A DNA stretch of 64,000 nt, taken from CBDFLD01 sp965249005 (GTDB lineage: Bacteria; Acidobacteriota; UBA6911). Positions 16,699 to 26,157 of the stretch are shown in pieces. Each line of letters opens with the position of its first letter. Position 1 is the first letter of the stretch. Below the pieces are notes generated by a model. It worked only from the letters and a program-made list of their open reading frames with translations. It searched no databases and was not told where the DNA came from. The stretch covers positions 1 to 64,000 of the forward strand of contig CBDFLD010000020.1 of NCBI GenBank assembly GCA_965249005.1. The letters are read 5' to 3'. The translations under genes were made by a program, and so were the position numbers.

Positions 16699-17112
16699 CT
16701 AGTGGGAGGCGAGGAACTTCTTGATCGCATCGGTAGTCTGTGTCCGCTGCTCGGCGGTGCGACGAAGACTCTCCGGGTCGGACAGTGCCTCCAGTTTCTG
16801 GGTCCGGGCGGCTTCCCGGTGCCGTTCCTGATGATCGGCGAGGTCCAAGGGCGTTTCGCCCATGGAGTTCTTCGAGCCGAGGGGCACACCCAGTGCATGG
16901 AGGTGTTCGACAATCTCGGGCGGCGACAGGTTTCCCGCAGCGATGTGCATGATGGACTCCACCGGGTCCGGGAAATTATCGTGCGGGTTGTAGTCGGCCG
17001 TCAGGTCGGCCCCGCGTGCGACCATCTCCCGGATGACCTGCAGGTTTCCCGTCACGACCGCCACGGAAAAGGGCGTGTGGCCGTCTTTTCTCAGCAGATT
17101 CGGATCGGCTTC
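16699..17112 (-). pseudogene. Ankyrin-repeat protein, C-terminal fragment
   Basis: About 137 residues remain, starting EADPNLLRKDGHTPFSVAVV and continuing with VIREMVARGADLTADYN and GVPLGSKNSMGETPLDLADH. These are three ankyrin repeats plus a helical tail. The coding match stops sharply near 17112, where the opposite strand begins to encode a different protein remnant. The N-terminal part is therefore lost. Ankyrin repeats mediate protein contacts; no further function can be assigned. Confidence 0.7.
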
Positions 17113-17376
17113 AGCTGGAACCCATCCGCGGCGCGCCGGCCAAAGAAGCCACCACCGCATACTTCTTCTACGATGATGCGCACCTGTACTTTGCCGTTCA
17201 CTGCCACCATAGCGTCTTCGGTGATCGACCGCAAAAACCTCGAGATCGTGTTCGTTTGGCGACACAAACCGCCCTTCGGCCAGATCCAGTTTGCATTGCA
17301 GCGCGGGCGCGCGGAGTTTGGCGAGCGGTCGGAGCAGGGCAATACCTTCTTCGTGAAGATGTCGCACGTGTTCTAA
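17100..17376 (+). pseudogene. CBM9/DUF5916-type protein remnant with internal deletion
   Basis: The plus strand first reads LEPIRGAPAKEATTAYFFYD and DDAHLYFAVHC, as in the N-terminal CBM9-like domain of DUF5916 proteins. In another frame it then reads DRKNLEIVFVWRHKPPFGQI and NTFFVKMSHVF with a stop, as in the C-terminal barrel end of the same family. The several hundred residues normally between them are gone. It is a deletion remnant of an exported outer-membrane-type protein. Confidence 0.55.
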
Positions 17377-17449
17377 CGGGAGTGTTTGGTGGGTTTCTTG
17401 CGAGGGCCCGACGGTCTCATGTCGGCTCAATGATGAAGCGATTTTCCGA

Positions 17450-18808
17450 CTAGACAGAATCATTCGTCACGCTGCCGGATCCCATTAACTTATACAGTGC
17501 GGGCATGAGAAAAAGATTCAATGCGGTCGAGGTCAGGAGCCCGCCGATGATTACCACTGCCATGGGATACTCGATTTCTTGTCCCGGCTTGTTGCCTCCG
17601 AGCGCAATCGGCAAAAGCGCGAGTGCCGTGGTCAAAGCGGTCATCATGATGGGCGCCAGCCTTTCCTCGGCGCCGCGGAGCAGCAAGGGATCGCCGAAGC
17701 TCATGCCCTCATTGGTTTCCAGATGACGGTAATGACTGACCAGCATGATGCCGTTGCGGGCCGCGATGCCGAGTACGGTCACGAATCCGACCAGGGAACC
17801 GAGCGAAAGGGTCCCCCCGGCTGCGAACACGGCGGCGACTCCGCCGACGAGCGCGAAGGGTAGGCTGATGAAAACCAGCAAGACCAATTTCGTCGCGCGA
17901 AAGTCCGCGTGGAGCAACAGCAGAATTCCAACCATCGAAAGGCCGCCCAGGACCAGGAGCCGGTTTCTCGCCTCTTGTTGAGCGGCGTATTCTCCGATGA
18001 ATTCGGGAAAGTAGCCGCGATCGAAAGCCATAGATGAAACCTTGGTCTCAATCTCCCGCGCGACACTCCCAAGATCCCGACCACGCACGTTGAGAGTCAC
18101 GTCGATCCTGCGCGAAGCGGCCTCGCGCATCACCGCGTTCGGGGAAGGAACAATGTCGACGTGCGCGACATCTTTGAGGGAAACGCCGCCACCGGGAGTA
18201 TCGATTCTTGCCGCGCGAAGCGCGGCGACGTCATGCCGGACACGATCCACACCTCGCACGACGACATCTATGATCTGCTGATCCTGGTAGATTTCCCCGA
18301 CCTTGGTTCCCTGCACGAGAGTCGTGACGGATCTGCGAACGTCTCCAGGAGTGAGGCCGAGGCGTTGCGCCTCTCGGTGCCGATACCTCAACTCAACTGT
18401 CGGAACCAGCACCTGAGGCTCGACCTTCAGGTCCACGATACCCTCGATGTCCTGGATCTGTGCGCGTACCTCGTCGGCGTGTTTTCGAAGGGCGTCGAGG
18501 TTGGGTCCGTAGATCCGCACCACGACTGTCGCGCTGGTTCCGACGAGCACCTCTTTGATTCGTTCCTTGAGGTAAGTGAGAAGGTCACGATACAGTCCGG
18601 GGTAACCGTCGACGACTTCCTGGATTTTGGCGACGGTGGGAGCATAGTCGACCTCAGGATCGAGACTGATCCAGAGCTCCGTGAACTCGATTCCTACCAC
18701 CTCGTCGGCGACTTCCGCCCGGCCGATGTGAGCACCGAAGTTACGGACACCGGGGATGGAGCGGAGCTCGCGACTCGCCTGAATCGTGATCCGTCTCATC
18801 GCCTCCAA
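17450..18808 (-). CDS. Heavy-metal-type RND efflux pump, C-terminal part (after frameshift)
   Basis: This frame holds the second half of the CusA/CzcA-like pump that starts at 20523. It covers the second porter region (from IPGVRNFGAHIGRAEVADEV) and the last membrane block (LLVLGGLSMVGILLLLHADF, LVGFVTVLGIAARNGIMLV, LPIALGGNKPGQEIEYPMAV). The two frames overlap by 13 bases. Adding one base near 18815-18819, by a GGG run, would join them into about 1025 residues, the normal size. There is no independent ribosome site for this half. It is either a pseudogene or an assembly error. Confidence 0.85.
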   Translation of the reverse strand: MEAMRRITIQASRELRSIPGVRNFGAHIGRAEVADEVVGIEFTELWISLDPEVDYAPTVAKIQEVVDGYPGLYRDLLTYLKERIKEVLVGTSATVVVRIYGPNLDALRKHADEVRAQIQDIEGIVDLKVEPQVLVPTVELRYRHREAQRLGLTPGDVRRSVTTLVQGTKVGEIYQDQQIIDVVVRGVDRVRHDVAALRAARIDTPGGGVSLKDVAHVDIVPSPNAVMREAASRRIDVTLNVRGRDLGSVAREIETKVSSMAFDRGYFPEFIGEYAAQQEARNRLLVLGGLSMVGILLLLHADFRATKLVLLVFISLPFALVGGVAAVFAAGGTLSLGSLVGFVTVLGIAARNGIMLVSHYRHLETNEGMSFGDPLLLRGAEERLAPIMMTALTTALALLPIALGGNKPGQEIEYPMAVVIIGGLLTSTALNLFLMPALYKLMGSGSVTNDSV

Positions 18809-20523
18809 CGATGTGCCCGCTTTTCCACCCAGTGCATCAGGAAGTCATACTCTTGAAAGTCCGGCAAGAATTCCTCGCCCAGGTTCGGCACCGCCATGGC
18901 CGTGGCCGCAAGAACGACCACCAGTGCAAGAAGCGCCCACCTCGGTCGCCTCAAGGACAGTGGTAACAGCTTGCGGTAGGCGCGTTTGAGACCCCGCACG
19001 ATCGGAGCGTCCGAGCGGTGCGAGGCGCGTGGGAGCAATACCATCGAGAGCGCGGGTGTTACCGTAAGGGCAACCAACAGGGAGGCCATGACGGCAAGAA
19101 CATACGCGATGGCCAGGGGACGAAAGAACGATCCTGAAAGACCCGGAAGAAAGAACACGGGTACGAATACCAGCACGACAACCCCGGTGGCGAACACGAT
19201 GGCGCTGCGGACCTCGAGCGATGCGTTCAGAACGACGCGAAAGATCGGGGCTGGGTCGGCCATCTTATCGTTGAGGCGAAGACGGCGCACGATGTTTTCC
19301 ACGTCAATGATGGCATCGTCGACGACCTCGCCGAGGGCAATGATGAGACCTGCGAGAATCATCGTGTTGATGGTGGCATTGTAGTAGTGGAGTACCAGGA
19401 GCGCGGCGGCCAGAGAAAGTGGGATAGCCAGCAGACTGATCAACGCCGTTCGCCATTCGAAAAGGAACAAGACCAGAACAAGGACCACCAGAGCGGAACC
19501 GATGACAAACGCACGGGTCAGATTGGCCAGGGCCATTTCGATAAAGGTCGCGGGCCGAAAGATAGTCGAATCGATTTCGATGTCTCGAAGTCCCGGGCGC
19601 ATTTCGTCAAGAGCCGCCTCCACGTCACGCGTGACATCGAGCGTATTGCCCGTCGGCTGCTTCTCGACGATCAATAAGATGCCGGGGCCGTCATTGATGA
19701 TGGCGTCGCCGATTGGAGGCGGATAGCCTTCCACCACATCCGCGATGTCTCCCAACAACATCGGCGTCCCGTCGTGGAAATCGACCGGTATCGCGGCAAG
19801 GTCCTCCGGCGTGGAGACCGGCGTCTGGTGCCTCAGCGCCAGCCGCTGGTTCGGGGTGTCGATGTATCCCCCGCTGCCAAGGGCCGCTCCGCTGCGGGCT
19901 GATTGCAATACCTGTTCGAGCGTCACGCCATGTGCCGCCAGCCGTTCAGGATCGACGCGGACCTGGATCTGTCGGTCCCGCTGGCCCCAGATGGCCACGT
20001 TGGCCACGCCCGGGATTGCCATCAGTCGCGGGCGAACAGTCCACCGGGCCAGAGTGGTCATTTCAATCTGGGACAGAACGGTGGAGGACAAGCCGATCTT
20101 CAAGACCCGGCTGGTGGCGGAAAGAGGTTGCAGGATCACCGGCACCTGCGCCACGAGGGGCAGATCACCGGAGAGCGTCGTGAGACGCTCCTGTACGAGT
20201 TGACGAGCCTGCATCAGGTCGGTCCCAGGCTCGAAGATGAGAACCACGGACGACAAACCCTGCACGGATTTGGATCTCAGGGTCTGCAACCCCGCCGTTC
20301 CGTTCAGGGCGTTCTCGATCGGGACGGTCACGAGGCTTTCGACCTCCAGGGCGGAGAGTCCCGGAACTTCCGTTTGAATCTCCACCAGCGGCGGTGCGAA
20401 TTCCGGGAAGACATCCAGCGGGGTGCCAGGCAACAGGTAGAGGCTCAACGCCATCAGAACGACACCCAGCGTGATGACGATGACGCGCAGGTTCAGGGAA
20501 GTCGAAACAAGCCAGTTCAGCAT
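18796..20523 (-). CDS. Heavy-metal-type RND efflux pump, N-terminal part
   Basis: This is an inner-membrane proton/substrate antiporter of the HME-RND group (CusA/CzcA-like). The start at 20523 gives MLNWLVSTSLNLRVIVITLG, the usual first membrane segment, and lies 22 bases after the adaptor gene. The porter domain contains FPEFAPPLVEIQTEVPGLSA. The fourth membrane segment carries GEVVDDAIIDVENI at about residues 398-411, with the acidic residues of the proton path. The substrate metal cannot be read from the sequence. The frame runs out at 18796 because of a one-base shift. Outer-membrane factor and adaptor genes lie upstream in the same direction. Confidence 0.88.
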   Translation of the reverse strand: MLNWLVSTSLNLRVIVITLGVVLMALSLYLLPGTPLDVFPEFAPPLVEIQTEVPGLSALEVESLVTVPIENALNGTAGLQTLRSKSVQGLSSVVLIFEPGTDLMQARQLVQERLTTLSGDLPLVAQVPVILQPLSATSRVLKIGLSSTVLSQIEMTTLARWTVRPRLMAIPGVANVAIWGQRDRQIQVRVDPERLAAHGVTLEQVLQSARSGAALGSGGYIDTPNQRLALRHQTPVSTPEDLAAIPVDFHDGTPMLLGDIADVVEGYPPPIGDAIINDGPGILLIVEKQPTGNTLDVTRDVEAALDEMRPGLRDIEIDSTIFRPATFIEMALANLTRAFVIGSALVVLVLVLFLFEWRTALISLLAIPLSLAAALLVLHYYNATINTMILAGLIIALGEVVDDAIIDVENIVRRLRLNDKMADPAPIFRVVLNASLEVRSAIVFATGVVVLVFVPVFFLPGLSGSFFRPLAIAYVLAVMASLLVALTVTPALSMVLLPRASHRSDAPIVRGLKRAYRKLLPLSLRRPRWALLALVVVLAATAMAVPNLGEEFLPDFQEYDFLMHWVEKRAHRWRR

Positions 20524-20545
20524 GGATGGTCTGCCAGATGACGCT

Positions 20546-21772
20546 CTATTTGCCGGTCCCGAATTCGGTACCGAACAACTCCGCCGCGCCAACGGTCACG
20601 ACTGGGGTACCGGCTGCGGGGCCGCGCGAAAGTACCGCGGAGTCCCCCGACACGAACCGGACCTCGACGCGTCGTCGCGCGAATGTTTGTGGCTCAGGGC
20701 ACTCGTATACCCAGGTGCCGCCGTGAATGTCATGGATTACCGCCGACCAGGGCACGACCAGGCCCTTGGTTTCGCCCCGCAGCTGGAGAGTGACACCGAC
20801 TTTTTGACCCGGTCGAAGCGAGTAACCCGGGTTTGACAGCTCGAAATAGAGATCGGCCGTGGCGGTTGCCGCGTCGGCGGTGGGCGGCGCTTTTACTGGA
20901 CGTGCACGCCGTCGTCCCGACTCTGGTGATCCTCCGAGCTCGTGAACGATTGCGGGCTCACCCGTCGTGATGGAGCTCAGGTCGCCCACATAGACGGGTA
21001 CCCGGATCCAGACTGGATCCAGGTCGGCCACCTCGAAAAGCGGAGCGCCCGCAGCGACCGACTGCCCGGCGGAGGTGTCCAAGCGCAGCAGCGCACCGTC
21101 TACCGGTGACGAGATCGTTACCCCGGCACCGGCCTCCAATGGAGTGGCTTCGAGATAGGCAACCTGAGCCTGCGCTCCCTTCAGTGTCGCCTCCGCTCTT
21201 GCGAGGCGACCGTGAGCCTCTTCCACAGCGCGCTCGCTCGCAGCGCCGTCCTTGAGTAGTTGTTCCGCACGCTGCGCTCTTGCTTTCGCCTCCATCGCTT
21301 CGGCTTGGGCGACGGACAGATCTTGTTCGGCCTGGGCGGCGAGATCGCGCCCACGCAGGTCGCGCTCCAGCGGCAACAACGAGAAAAGCGCCTGGCCTCG
21401 TGAGACCATGGCGCCTGCCGACGGGAGCGTAGAATTCGCCGCGACCAGAGTACCGGCGACAGGTGCCGTAACCTTTAGGGCATGCCCCGGAGGAACCAGG
21501 ACCTCCCCGCCAAGCGACCTCACGTCCTGGACTTTTCCATAACGGATCGGGGCTGTCTGAATCCCGAGACGTTTCTCCGCGCTTCGCGTCAACTTGACAG
21601 TTCCGAGACTGACCTCCGACGGTTTGGGAGGCTGCGATTCGGGGTCCCGCTCTGTTTTCAGATTGCTCGAGTCACAGCCAAAGTGGGCAACGCAAACAAG
21701 CGCCAACAACAGGCGGACGAAGTACGAAACAACTACGGCAACGGGCAAGGGACTGCGTTTTAAACGATCCAT
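20546..21772 (-). CDS. RND efflux adaptor (membrane-fusion) lipoprotein
   Basis: This 408-residue periplasmic adaptor links the pump to the outer-membrane factor. A lipoprotein signal ends in VAHFGC. Biotinyl-lipoyl-like halves (VLVPPGHALKVTAPVAGTLV and VTISSPVDGALLRLDTSAGQ) flank an alpha-helical hairpin rich in Ala, Glu and Arg at about residues 135-205. Beta-barrel and membrane-proximal domains follow (PVYVGDLSSITTGEPAIVHE, LRPGQKVGVTLQLRGETKGL). This is the HlyD/CusB-like order. The stop is 22 bases before the pump start. Confidence 0.9.
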   Translation of the reverse strand: MDRLKRSPLPVAVVVSYFVRLLLALVCVAHFGCDSSNLKTERDPESQPPKPSEVSLGTVKLTRSAEKRLGIQTAPIRYGKVQDVRSLGGEVLVPPGHALKVTAPVAGTLVAANSTLPSAGAMVSRGQALFSLLPLERDLRGRDLAAQAEQDLSVAQAEAMEAKARAQRAEQLLKDGAASERAVEEAHGRLARAEATLKGAQAQVAYLEATPLEAGAGVTISSPVDGALLRLDTSAGQSVAAGAPLFEVADLDPVWIRVPVYVGDLSSITTGEPAIVHELGGSPESGRRRARPVKAPPTADAATATADLYFELSNPGYSLRPGQKVGVTLQLRGETKGLVVPWSAVIHDIHGGTWVYECPEPQTFARRRVEVRFVSGDSAVLSRGPAAGTPVVTVGAAELFGTEFGTGK

Positions 21773-21791
21773 CAGCTTCTATTCTGGTTCA

Positions 21792-21940
21792 CTAACGCAC
21801 CGCGTTCGCGGTGCGCTCTTAAGTAACTGCTCGCGGATCTGCTGCTATGCGTGTAACTTAGCAAATCGTCAAAAACCACGGTTTTTCACGGTGCGCTGCG
21901 CAGTTACGTTCCCAAGCGACTGGCGCGTTGCGCCAGTCTG
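21792..21940. other. Hairpin-rich spacer between outer-membrane factor and adaptor genes
   Basis: The 177-bp gap holds at least two strong palindromes: GCACCGCG-TT-CGCGGTGC near 21798-21815 and ACTGGCGC-GTT-GCGCCAGT near 21919-21937. Weaker pairs (AAAAACCACGGTTTTT, TGCGCTGCGCA) lie between them. They may set the ratio of the operon products through mRNA processing or partial termination. Confidence 0.6.
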
Positions 21941-21949
21941 CGCTGAAAT

Positions 21950-23284
21950 CTAAAAGCGCTTCCTTCCTATACTTCGGTTGAGTTCGGAGCGAGCTCGGCG
22001 AAGATCGGCCTCGACGACGGCCGATTGCAGGCTCGCTTCTACTCTTTGCAACGTGGCCTCGATGACGAACAATCCTGAGACTTCTCCCGACGCATGGGCA
22101 AGCGCGGCCTGCCGTACCGTTTCTTCGAGCGGCGGGAGGATGTTGTGCCTCCAGAACCTCAGAGCGTCGACCGCCTGGCGGAAGCGTGTTCGAGCTCGTT
22201 GCACTTCGGAAGCAATTCGCTGTTGTACCGCGATGTACTGTTGGGCCGCATAGTCCAGCTCGGTCTGGGCACGCGCCCGTCCAGCCTGGTTGGTGTTGAA
22301 AATGGGAAGCTCTACCAGAAGTCCCGGTCCGGCTTCGAAGCCCTCTGTCCCTTCTCCGTTGATGTCGAGCATCGCCGAGAGGTTGAGAATCTTGGCCTCC
22401 TCCAAACCCGCACGCTCGCCGGCCGCCTGCAGGGCCAGTTCGGCGGCGCGCAGATCGGGGCGAGACGCGAAGGCATCCGCCAGGAGCTCCTTGAATTCAT
22501 CCGGCTCTCGGAGTTCGGTCGAGGAGGGAGTAACATCAAACGCCCGCTCCTCAGGTTTCATCCCGAGGAGGAATCGGATGTGGTCGATGGCCGCACGAGC
22601 TTCATGCCGAAACCGTTGGGCTTGCTCTTCGGCCATTCGCGAACGGCTCACAGCCACGTTGGTCTCGAGCATGCTGATGTCGCCGGCCCGCAAGCGCGCG
22701 TCTGTGATCCTTGCAATGGACTGTCGCAATCGCATGGCCTCTTCAGCCAGGCGGAGCCGTTCTTGTGTGAGCAATACCTCCGCGTGCGCACCACGAACAT
22801 CGCGGGCCAAGTCCAGACCATGCTTGACCAGATTCTCCGCCACCTTTTGCGCGTCGAATGTCGCGGCCGCGACACGCCGCGGTCTTTGCCAGATGGCCTC
22901 GATTGGCCAGGTAGCGGTGGATTCGAGTTGTTTCGGACCGAGGGGGAAGAATACGGAAAGGATCGGATTCCGTAGCAGGCCCGCTTCGATCAAGTCGGCG
23001 CGAGCGAAACCGAGCGTGGCCAGATCCGCCTGAAAAGCAGCGTTGTTCCACAGCGCAATTGCCACGGCCTCGTCTTCCGTCACTCCGTCGTCCAGCGAGA
23101 TCTCCTCAAAGATATCCCGGGAGTCATGCTCCAGTCGTAACCCGCGTCCGGTTCGCGCCTCGATCGAGCTCGAGATCTCCGACCAATTGGGGGAGGCGAC
23201 GCGTGTGGCACACGCAGCCAAGCAACTCCCAATGAAGGTGACCAGCAGAAGTCGGCAAAGTGGCATCTGCGAGATTATGTACAT
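21950..23284 (-). CDS. TolC-type outer-membrane efflux lipoprotein
   Basis: This is the outer-membrane channel of the tripartite pump, 444 residues. A lipoprotein signal (LLLVTFIGSCLAAC) is followed by the two long helical repeats of the family, for example LAEEAMRLRQSIARITDARL with AGDISMLETNVAVSRSRMAE in the first, and FRQAVDALRFWRHNILPPLE in the second. The start at 23284 lies inside a 14-bp tandem repeat; the ATG at 23266 (MPLCRLLLVTF) is an equally good alternative. It is the first gene of the operon that continues with the adaptor and the pump. Confidence 0.88.
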   Translation of the reverse strand: MYIISQMPLCRLLLVTFIGSCLAACATRVASPNWSEISSSIEARTGRGLRLEHDSRDIFEEISLDDGVTEDEAVAIALWNNAAFQADLATLGFARADLIEAGLLRNPILSVFFPLGPKQLESTATWPIEAIWQRPRRVAAATFDAQKVAENLVKHGLDLARDVRGAHAEVLLTQERLRLAEEAMRLRQSIARITDARLRAGDISMLETNVAVSRSRMAEEQAQRFRHEARAAIDHIRFLLGMKPEERAFDVTPSSTELREPDEFKELLADAFASRPDLRAAELALQAAGERAGLEEAKILNLSAMLDINGEGTEGFEAGPGLLVELPIFNTNQAGRARAQTELDYAAQQYIAVQQRIASEVQRARTRFRQAVDALRFWRHNILPPLEETVRQAALAHASGEVSGLFVIEATLQRVEASLQSAVVEADLRRARSELNRSIGRKRF

Positions 23285-23316
23285 GGGGTTATGTGCATGG
23301 GATTATGTGCATGGGT
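23275..23316. repeat. 14-bp tandem repeat at the start of the efflux operon
   Basis: Three units of TTATGTRCATGGGN lie end to end, and the first covers the putative start codon of the outer-membrane factor gene. Each unit gives an ATG on the minus strand in a different frame. Copy-number change could alter the start or spacing of expression signals. Confidence 0.8.
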
Positions 23317-23441
23317 TGGCCAAAAACGTTGTGATGAGCCCTTGAATCAGGGAGAATTCAGTGTGTCCAGGTTCGTTTCTACCATACTGATTTCACGTTT
23401 CACAATTGATGCTTATAAATTTTTCATGGTTCTATCACGCG

Positions 23442-25118
23442 ATGGGGATTATGGGTTTGGCGCTTCTGGCCTGGATCCCTCTCTGCGACCAAGCTTCTGC
23501 CGCGAGTGAGGCGGCTGCCGTTGCGGCGGGACGGGACTCATCCGGGCAGTCCCGGATCGATTACACCCAGGCGACGAAGCAACCCGTCCGTTCATGCGCG
23601 AGTCTGTTGAACGTAACCAACTTCCGCCATGCGGTGGTCTCGGCGCGGGTGATCCCAGCTCGGAACCGTGTTCCCGAGCACTGTCGGGTGTTGGGGATGA
23701 TCCGGCCGGAGATCCGGTTTATCGTGAACCTGCCGACTCGGTGGAACGAGCGTTTCTTGATGCTCGGCGGAGGCGGCTGGGTCGGATTTCCTCCCGAAGA
23801 TCCCTATGTGCTTCGGCAGCAGGAGACAGGACTGGGGCGTAACTTTGCCACGGCCTACACGGACACGGGACACGACCGCTTCGTGAAAGAGGGAGCCACC
23901 TTTCTCTATCAGGATCTAGAAGCGGAAGTCGATTTTGGCTTCAGGGCCGTTCACCTGACAACTCTTACGGCAAAGACAATCATCGAGGCCTACTATGGAA
24001 CGGCCGCTCGGTTCTCTTACTTCATGGGTTGCTCCACAGGAGGAAGGCAGGCAATGGTCAGCACTCAGCGCTTCCCATCCGATTATGACGGAGTCGTTGC
24101 CGGTGCCCCTGTGTTCGACTTTACCGGACTGCTGCTGCAACTCCGACACGCCGTGGAAGCGCTCGAGAAGGTCGAGATCACTCCGGCCCGGTTGGCAATC
24201 TTGGGTGAGACCATATACGAGCAATGTGACAAGATAGACGGTCTCGCCGATCGGGTCCTCGAGGATCCCCGCCGGTGTGACTTCGATCCGGGTGCGCACT
24301 TGCCGCGTTGCGGCGCCGCGAGTCGCCCGGACGGATGCTTTACCGACCTCCAAATCGAGGGCCTGAAACAACTCTACGGCCCACTTGTCGTGGCAGGAGA
24401 GAGAATTCATCCGGGCATTCCGCTGGGTGCTGAAATCAAGGGCCGCGCGAACGCGACGCTCTCGGGATCCGCGACCGCCTCCGGCTGGAATCCGCGGCTC
24501 ATGAACACGCGCGGGGTCAACCTTGCCGGGCAGATCATCCCACCGGGACGGCCCATGATGGAGCAGAGGGTGCTGGACTGGCTTCGCTATGTCGCGTTCG
24601 AACAAGACGACCCGAATCGTCACTGGAAAGAGTTCGATCTCGCCCGCGATCTGGACAAAGTCACCCAGACTCGGATGATCATGGACGGCACGGACCCGGA
24701 CCTCCAGGCTCTGGCGAAGAGCGGAGGAAAGTTGCTCGTCTATCACGGCTGGTCCGACACGGGAGCCAATCCGCTCCGAACGGCGGAGTATTTCGATGAG
24801 GTTTACGAAACGATGGGCACGGCCGGCCGGGATACCGCTCGACTGTTCATGGTCCCGGGTATGTTCCACTGCGCCGGCGGATCCAATGTCGACCGCATGG
24901 ACACTATATCGGCCTTGATCCAGTGGGTCGAAGGCGGCCAGGCGCCGGATCGGCTGACTGCCGCCCGGGTAGAAGGCGGCAAGGTTACGCGGACCAGACC
25001 GATTTGTGCCTATCCCGATGTTGCACGCTACCGGGGAAGTGGAAGTGTGGATGAAGCGGTAAACTTCGACTGCGTCAGCCCTGGCGGCGATCTCCGAGAG
25101 ACGCCAATCCAGCCGTAG
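23442..25118 (+). CDS. Tannase/feruloyl esterase family hydrolase
   Basis: This exported alpha/beta hydrolase has the layout of the tannase family. The nucleophile motif is GCSTGG near residue 197, the Asp is in HGWSDTGANP near residue 436, and the His is in VPGMFHCAGG near residue 475. The family's lid region with paired cysteines is present (CDKIDGLADRVLEDPRRCDF). It cleaves ester bonds of plant phenolics or of similar small aromatics. The start at 23442 gives the signal peptide MGIMGLALLAWIPL; earlier starts up to 23409 are possible. The next gene, another hydrolase, begins 35 bases on. Confidence 0.88.
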   Translation: MGIMGLALLAWIPLCDQASAASEAAAVAAGRDSSGQSRIDYTQATKQPVRSCASLLNVTNFRHAVVSARVIPARNRVPEHCRVLGMIRPEIRFIVNLPTRWNERFLMLGGGGWVGFPPEDPYVLRQQETGLGRNFATAYTDTGHDRFVKEGATFLYQDLEAEVDFGFRAVHLTTLTAKTIIEAYYGTAARFSYFMGCSTGGRQAMVSTQRFPSDYDGVVAGAPVFDFTGLLLQLRHAVEALEKVEITPARLAILGETIYEQCDKIDGLADRVLEDPRRCDFDPGAHLPRCGAASRPDGCFTDLQIEGLKQLYGPLVVAGERIHPGIPLGAEIKGRANATLSGSATASGWNPRLMNTRGVNLAGQIIPPGRPMMEQRVLDWLRYVAFEQDDPNRHWKEFDLARDLDKVTQTRMIMDGTDPDLQALAKSGGKLLVYHGWSDTGANPLRTAEYFDEVYETMGTAGRDTARLFMVPGMFHCAGGSNVDRMDTISALIQWVEGGQAPDRLTAARVEGGKVTRTRPICAYPDVARYRGSGSVDEAVNFDCVSPGGDLRETPIQP

Positions 25119-25153
25119 GCGATTCTGTAACCCCCTTCAGGAGATTGACTCGA

Positions 25154-26119
25154 ATGCGAAGACGATTGTGTGACATCGCGAGAGTCCCACTCTTATTTAT
25201 CATGGGGGCGGGATGGCTCGTCTGCCTTTCTGCTTTCGCCCAGTCACCCCAACCATTGCAGCTCGAGTTCTCTCCGCGCGTCTTGGAAGACGGATCGGAA
25301 ACCTTTGACGTGCTGATGCGGAACCAGGACGGGCTATTCGTCTATGGATGTGTCCGCAAGCCGTCAGGACCGGGACCGTTTCCTGGAGTTATTCTCGTAC
25401 ATGGAGGATTCGGAGGCAGCCCCGGGGTAACCCGCAACACCGCGCTGGCAATCGCAACCAGCCGCTACCTGGTAAAGAATGGGTATGCGCTGCTCAGTAC
25501 CGACTATCGGGCCGGCGACTGGATCACGGAGTACAAGGAAGTCATTGCAGCATTCGAGTTCTTCAAGACCCAAGCGTACGTGAAACCGGACACCATCGGG
25601 GTCTTGGGCGGAAGTCACGGAGGGAACCTCGCCATCCAGCTCGCCAAGCATGTGCCGGTGCGGGCGGCGGTTGCCTGCTCAGGGCTTCATGATCTGGCAC
25701 GTCTGTACGAATACATTCGCGATTCGGAGTTTCATCGAAAACAGATGTCGGAACGTCGGGGCAGCGTGGGCGAAGTCTACCTGAGAGAAACTACCGCACA
25801 ACTCGGAGGCACGCCCGCGGAACTGCCGGACGAGTATCGAACCAGCAGTGCGATCCATGAGTTGGCTCAGGTGCAGGCCCCGGTTCTGATCGTGCACGGC
25901 ATACAAGACCTGGTCGTACCGGTCGATATCAGTGTGAACCTGGCTGCCGAGTTGAAGAAGCACGGCAAGGAGGTTGAAAGCTATTTTCCGGTAGGTGGAC
26001 CGCACGGGTTTTATTGGGGGCGTTCCGGCCAGGGCGCCGAGGGAGTGTCCTACGATCCGACAGAGAACCAGGAGTTTCTGGCGCGGCTTCTTGCGTTTCT
26101 GCGGAAGCACCTCGAATAG
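25154..26119 (+). CDS. Exported alpha/beta hydrolase (dienelactone hydrolase/POP-like)
   Basis: The protein has a signal peptide (LLFIMGAGWLVCLSAFAQ) and a serine hydrolase triad: Ser in GVLGGSHGGNLA near residue 153, Asp in VHGIQDLVVPVD near 250, and His in GGPHGFYWG near 282. An oxyanion-type HGGFGG precedes. This arrangement fits the dienelactone hydrolase/prolyl oligopeptidase superfamily; the substrate is unknown. The ATG at 25154 is preceded by AGGAGA. It follows the tannase-type gene and precedes an SMP-30 lactonase, which suggests a common catabolic purpose. Confidence 0.85.
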   Translation: MRRRLCDIARVPLLFIMGAGWLVCLSAFAQSPQPLQLEFSPRVLEDGSETFDVLMRNQDGLFVYGCVRKPSGPGPFPGVILVHGGFGGSPGVTRNTALAIATSRYLVKNGYALLSTDYRAGDWITEYKEVIAAFEFFKTQAYVKPDTIGVLGGSHGGNLAIQLAKHVPVRAAVACSGLHDLARLYEYIRDSEFHRKQMSERRGSVGEVYLRETTAQLGGTPAELPDEYRTSSAIHELAQVQAPVLIVHGIQDLVVPVDISVNLAAELKKHGKEVESYFPVGGPHGFYWGRSGQGAEGVSYDPTENQEFLARLLAFLRKHLE

Positions 26120-26157
26120 ACTACTAACTGAAATCACTGCAAAGTTCAGGAGATGAG

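Noticed and set aside
16348..16913. Small frames on both strands behind the PEGA gene
   Set aside because: No domain, no ribosome site, and overlap with a hairpin and the ankyrin fragment; treated as non-coding.
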